Assembly (NCBI GenBank): GCA_022712835.1 | Contig: JAFLJU010000209.1 | Coordinates: 1-16,361 of the forward strand | Source: Desulfobacteraceae bacterium | GTDB taxonomy: Bacteria; Desulfobacterota; Desulfobacteria; Desulfobacterales; Desulfobacteraceae | Direction of reading: 5' to 3' | DNA length: 16,361 bases | Part shown: positions 14,906 to 16,361 of the stretch, in pieces | How the letters are laid out: every line of letters begins with the position of its first letter | How positions within the stretch are numbered: the first letter of the stretch is position 1 | Program-made: the position numbers and the translations under genes | Notes under the pieces: generated by a model | Seen by the model: the letters and a program-made list of their open reading frames with translations, nothing else | Told to the model about the DNA's origin: nothing | The model's database searches: none

Positions 14906-14999
14906 AGGGTTTCCCCTTTATAGACAAAAGACTTATCCGGAAATTGGAAAGCAGATTAGAGAGTCCAGGTACAAGATCAGTATGGCAACTTTTCCGGAT
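14906..14999 (-). promoter_or_regulatory. Structured 5' leader of the main operon
   Basis: Between the predicted transcription start near 15038 and the ATG at 14875 the transcript would have about 160 untranslated bases. A perfect 9 bp inverted repeat, ATCCGGAAA (14935-14943) with TTTCCGGAT (14991-14999), encloses 47 bases, and AGGG-GAAA-CCCT (minus strand, 14917-14906) makes a small hairpin with a GNRA loop before the ribosome-binding site. It matches no riboswitch class that I recognise. Confidence 0.4.
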
Positions 15000-15008
15000 C
15001 TTTTTTAT

Positions 15009-15037
15009 GTCGCCCGAACACGGTCGACCGTCGCCCG
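15009..15037. promoter_or_regulatory. Composite operator at the main operon's transcription start
   Basis: A perfect 12 bp palindrome ACGGTCGACCGT (15020-15031) lies between two direct copies of GTCGCCCG (15009-15016 and 15030-15037) spaced exactly 21 bp, two helical turns. The whole element follows the -10 box, so it would sit at about +1 to +29. It is a strong candidate for a regulator site; which protein binds is unknown. Confidence 0.5.
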
Positions 15038-15044
15038 TTGACTA

Positions 15045-15074
15045 ATATTATGAATATTTATTTTCGGGAGTCAA
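15045..15074 (-). promoter_or_regulatory. Strong sigma-70-type promoter of the main operon
   Basis: On the minus strand TTGACT (15074-15069) and TAATAT (15050-15045) are separated by 18 bp; shifting by one gives ATAATA at 17 bp. The spacer is AT-rich. This is the best promoter match in the window and would drive the flavoprotein gene and everything after it. The rest of the gap to the GntR stop at 15191 holds only an AT-rich stretch and the hairpin at 15125-15141. Confidence 0.65.
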
Positions 15075-15124
15075 GAGATATTTTATTTTTATTGAAAAAA
15101 GATGTGAAAATACAGACAGATATA

Positions 15125-15141
15125 CCCGGCACAAAACCGGG
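15125..15141 (-). terminator. Small hairpin after GntR regulator 2
   Basis: CCCGG (15125-15129) pairs with CCGGG (15137-15141) over a 7-base loop, about 50 bp beyond the regulator stop. There is no immediate T-run, so termination would be weak. It separates the regulator from the main promoter. Confidence 0.35.
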
Positions 15142-15190
15142 AAGACAAAGGTACGCAGTACATCATGGGGAATTCAGAGGCTAGAGGTGC

Positions 15191-15853
15191 CTAAACGGTT
15201 TGCCCTTCAACCTCGATATAATGAATAAGTGCCTGCCTTGAGGCATTGGCAAATTTCTTGAAAGACTCGGCTGCTTCTATGGAATTCTGTGCCTCAAGAT
15301 GATTGCAGCTCTTTCGAATATGACCACAGGTCTCTTTTGTGTGGGAAGGTGCAATCTCAATGGCTGCAAACACTATGCGCTGGGCAGTCGGCATCATTTC
15401 AAGACCTAACTGCTCTATGATGGGATTGTCTGCCACCCTTAGGATGGTTTGGCCGAAAAGTGTTCCGTATTCGATATACGCGTCATAGTCTTCTTTTTCC
15501 ACACTCCGATCAATCTTATCGGCCAGGGAGATGAGATTGGCCAGGTGTTCCGGGGTCATTCTTTGTGCGGCTCTGGCAAAGGAATATTGATAAATCATGT
15601 TAAAGGTATCATAAAAATTATCAATATAGTCGGCTGTCAGCTCAAGAACCTTATAACTGCCCCGTTTGCCTTTTTCCACGAGTTTGGCCTTTTCCAGAAG
15701 ATGCAGGGCATCCCGTACCGGACTCCGGCTGACACCCCATTCCTTGGCAATCTGGGTCTCCATGATCATATCACCGGATTTGAGTTCCCCGTGGAGAATC
15801 TTTTTCCTGTAGATATCTGCCAGTTTATCTGAAAGGTTTTCCCTCTTGAGCAT
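15191..15853 (-). CDS. GntR-family transcriptional regulator with FCD-type domain (regulator 2)
   Basis: A 220-residue paralogue of regulator 1. The winged helix covers residues 5-72, with EWGVSRSPVRDALHLLEK identical to regulator 1 except one residue; the effector domain keeps DNFYDTFNMIYQYSF and DNPIIEQ in the same places. Canonical FCD metal histidines again appear replaced (FGQTIL, HIRKSC and KFANAS at the expected sites). It lies immediately upstream of the main promoter in the same orientation, the usual position for the local regulator. The ribosome-binding site is poor (GGAG about 13 bases before ATG), suggesting low expression. Its promoter region carries two palindromes, so autoregulation is likely. 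Confidence 0.88.
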   Translation of the reverse strand: MLKRENLSDKLADIYRKKILHGELKSGDMIMETQIAKEWGVSRSPVRDALHLLEKAKLVEKGKRGSYKVLELTADYIDNFYDTFNMIYQYSFARAAQRMTPEHLANLISLADKIDRSVEKEDYDAYIEYGTLFGQTILRVADNPIIEQLGLEMMPTAQRIVFAAIEIAPSHTKETCGHIRKSCNHLEAQNSIEAAESFKKFANASRQALIHYIEVEGQTV

Positions 15854-15874
15854 CTGAAAACGTACTCCATATCC

Positions 15875-15888
15875 TAATATTCATATTA
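15875..15888. promoter_or_regulatory. Palindrome TAATAT-TC-ATATTA before regulator 2
   Basis: A perfect 6+2+6 palindrome 22-35 bp upstream of the regulator start. Ten bases of it (AATATTCATA) recur on the opposite strand inside the main promoter, between and overlapping its -35/-10 spacer and -10 box (near 15048-15059). It is therefore a candidate site shared by the regulator and its target operon. Confidence 0.4.
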
Positions 15889-15923
15889 CGTGCACCGTCG
15901 ACTTCACTCGGCCGACTTATGCA

Positions 15924-15954
15924 TACTGATACCAGTAATCTGCTTGGGTTTCAA
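15924..15954 (-). promoter_or_regulatory. Candidate promoter and operator of GntR regulator 2
   Basis: On the minus strand TTGAAA (15954-15949) and TATCAG (15931-15926) are 17 bp apart. The -10 is embedded in a perfect palindrome TACTG-ATAC-CAGTA (15924-15937), so a bound repressor would block it. Assigned by eye; the -10 match is modest. Confidence 0.4.
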
Positions 15955-16183
15955 TGGTAATAAATTGCGGATGTATAGTATACTCCGTGATCAGGGGAAA
16001 ATTGCACCCATTTAAATAATGCTATAGGCAGCATTTTGGCATTTCTCACCAAAACAAAATCACCACATCCCACGTTTCCAGACGATTAGACTTTTGCATG
16101 GCTTCTGATATGGTGTGGACTATGTCTACGATTCATCACCCCGAATGGTGGATTTAATTCACCCACCGAGAACTGCTGTAGCC

Positions 16184-16361
16184 CTAAGCCATATGGGGCA
16201 GCATGGCCCCGGATTCCTTGAAATTCCGGTGAAGTTCAAAACAACGGGTGAGATCGTGGCAGATATGGCCGCAGGTCCCCTTGGCCACATAATCTTTCAA
16301 ATAAGGGCGGTACAAAGGATGGGCACAGGTATTGATAATTTTATCCGCCCGCTCCAGGGGA
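16184..16361 (-). CDS. Acetyl-CoA hydrolase/transferase-family CoA-transferase, C-terminal end (cut by window edge)
   Basis: The minus strand from 16360 reads 58 residues to a TAG at 16184-16186. RADKIINTCAHPLYRPYLKDYV followed by CGHICHDLTRCFELHRNFKESGAM corresponds to the usual C-terminal pattern of the family (AHPxYRPxLxxY, then GHxPHxL and a final W/L-H-x-x-F-x-x-GxM). Members move CoA between acetyl-, succinyl- or propionyl-CoA and another acid. It is transcribed in the same direction as the main block and lies 330 bp upstream of regulator 2, so it could activate the imported acid to its CoA ester. The active-site glutamate is outside the window. Confidence 0.75.
   Translation of the reverse strand, partial: PLERADKIINTCAHPLYRPYLKDYVAKGTCGHICHDLTRCFELHRNFKESGAMLPHMA

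Larger units (their letters stand above)
15854..16183. other. 330 bp intergenic regulatory region
   Basis: No convincing coding frame. It contains the promoter and palindromes for regulator 2, an AGTATACT palindrome (15977-15984), and a 6 bp hairpin TTTTGG/CCAAAA (16034-16054) with a 9-base loop. A GGTGG/CCACC pair lies just after the CoA-transferase stop, without a T-run. No tRNA or recognised RNA was seen. Confidence 0.5.

Noticed and set aside
16034..16054. Terminator of the CoA-transferase gene
   Set aside because: The TTTTGG/CCAAAA stem is AT-rich, lies 130 bp past the stop and has no T-run in the direction of transcription.

Overview
The window looks like part of the chromosome of a strict anaerobe, most likely a sulfate-reducing member of the Desulfobacterota (Desulfobacteraceae-like). 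This is an inference from gene content: an oxygen-sensitive ATP-dependent radical reductase/dehydratase with its iron-sulfur activators, a CooC-type nickel ATPase, an acetyl-CoA-synthase-like fragment and a CoA-transferase. No rRNA, tRNA, CRISPR array or insertion sequence was found.

Region A (1-2917) is a divergent sugar-type module. On the minus strand is the N-terminal part of an FGGY kinase, running off the left edge. On the plus strand are a class III aminotransferase and a FucA-like class II aldolase, overlapping by one base. The 239 bp between the two start codons hold two divergent promoters. Each carries the same rare palindrome (ACTGAC-NN-GTCAGT), so one repressor probably controls both arms.

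Region B (2995-15853) is one 12.9 kb block in which every gene lies on the minus strand. In transcription order it has: GntR/FCD regulator 2; a strong promoter with a complex operator and a structured leader; a GMC-like flavoprotein with four clustered cysteines; an unrecognised 490-residue helical protein; two benzoyl-CoA reductase/2-hydroxyacyl-CoA dehydratase (BCR/HAD) subunits; two HgdC/BcrA-type activator ATPases; a 251-residue protein resembling only the middle of acetyl-CoA synthase; a CooC-like ATPase with its CxC metal motif; GntR/FCD regulator 1, a paralogue of regulator 2; and an ABC importer (ATPase, permease, NMT1/SsuA-like binding protein). Most junctions overlap (ATGA type) or are short, so this is probably one or two coupled operons.

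Region C (15854-16361) is a 330 bp regulatory gap and then the C-terminal end of an acetyl-CoA hydrolase/transferase-family CoA-transferase, also on the minus strand.

Working model (inference): a small carboxylate is imported by the ABC system, perhaps activated by the CoA-transferase, and reduced or dehydrated at its CoA thioester by the four-subunit BCR/HAD enzyme, with the Fe-S flavoprotein carrying out or coupling to a redox step. The oddest part is the mini acetyl-CoA-synthase-like protein translationally coupled to a CooC-type ATPase with no CO dehydrogenase in view. This suggests an uncharacterised metal-cluster protein and its loading ATPase serving the reductase. A 17 bp triple tandem repeat that has rewritten the tail of one activator ATPase is a second striking feature.
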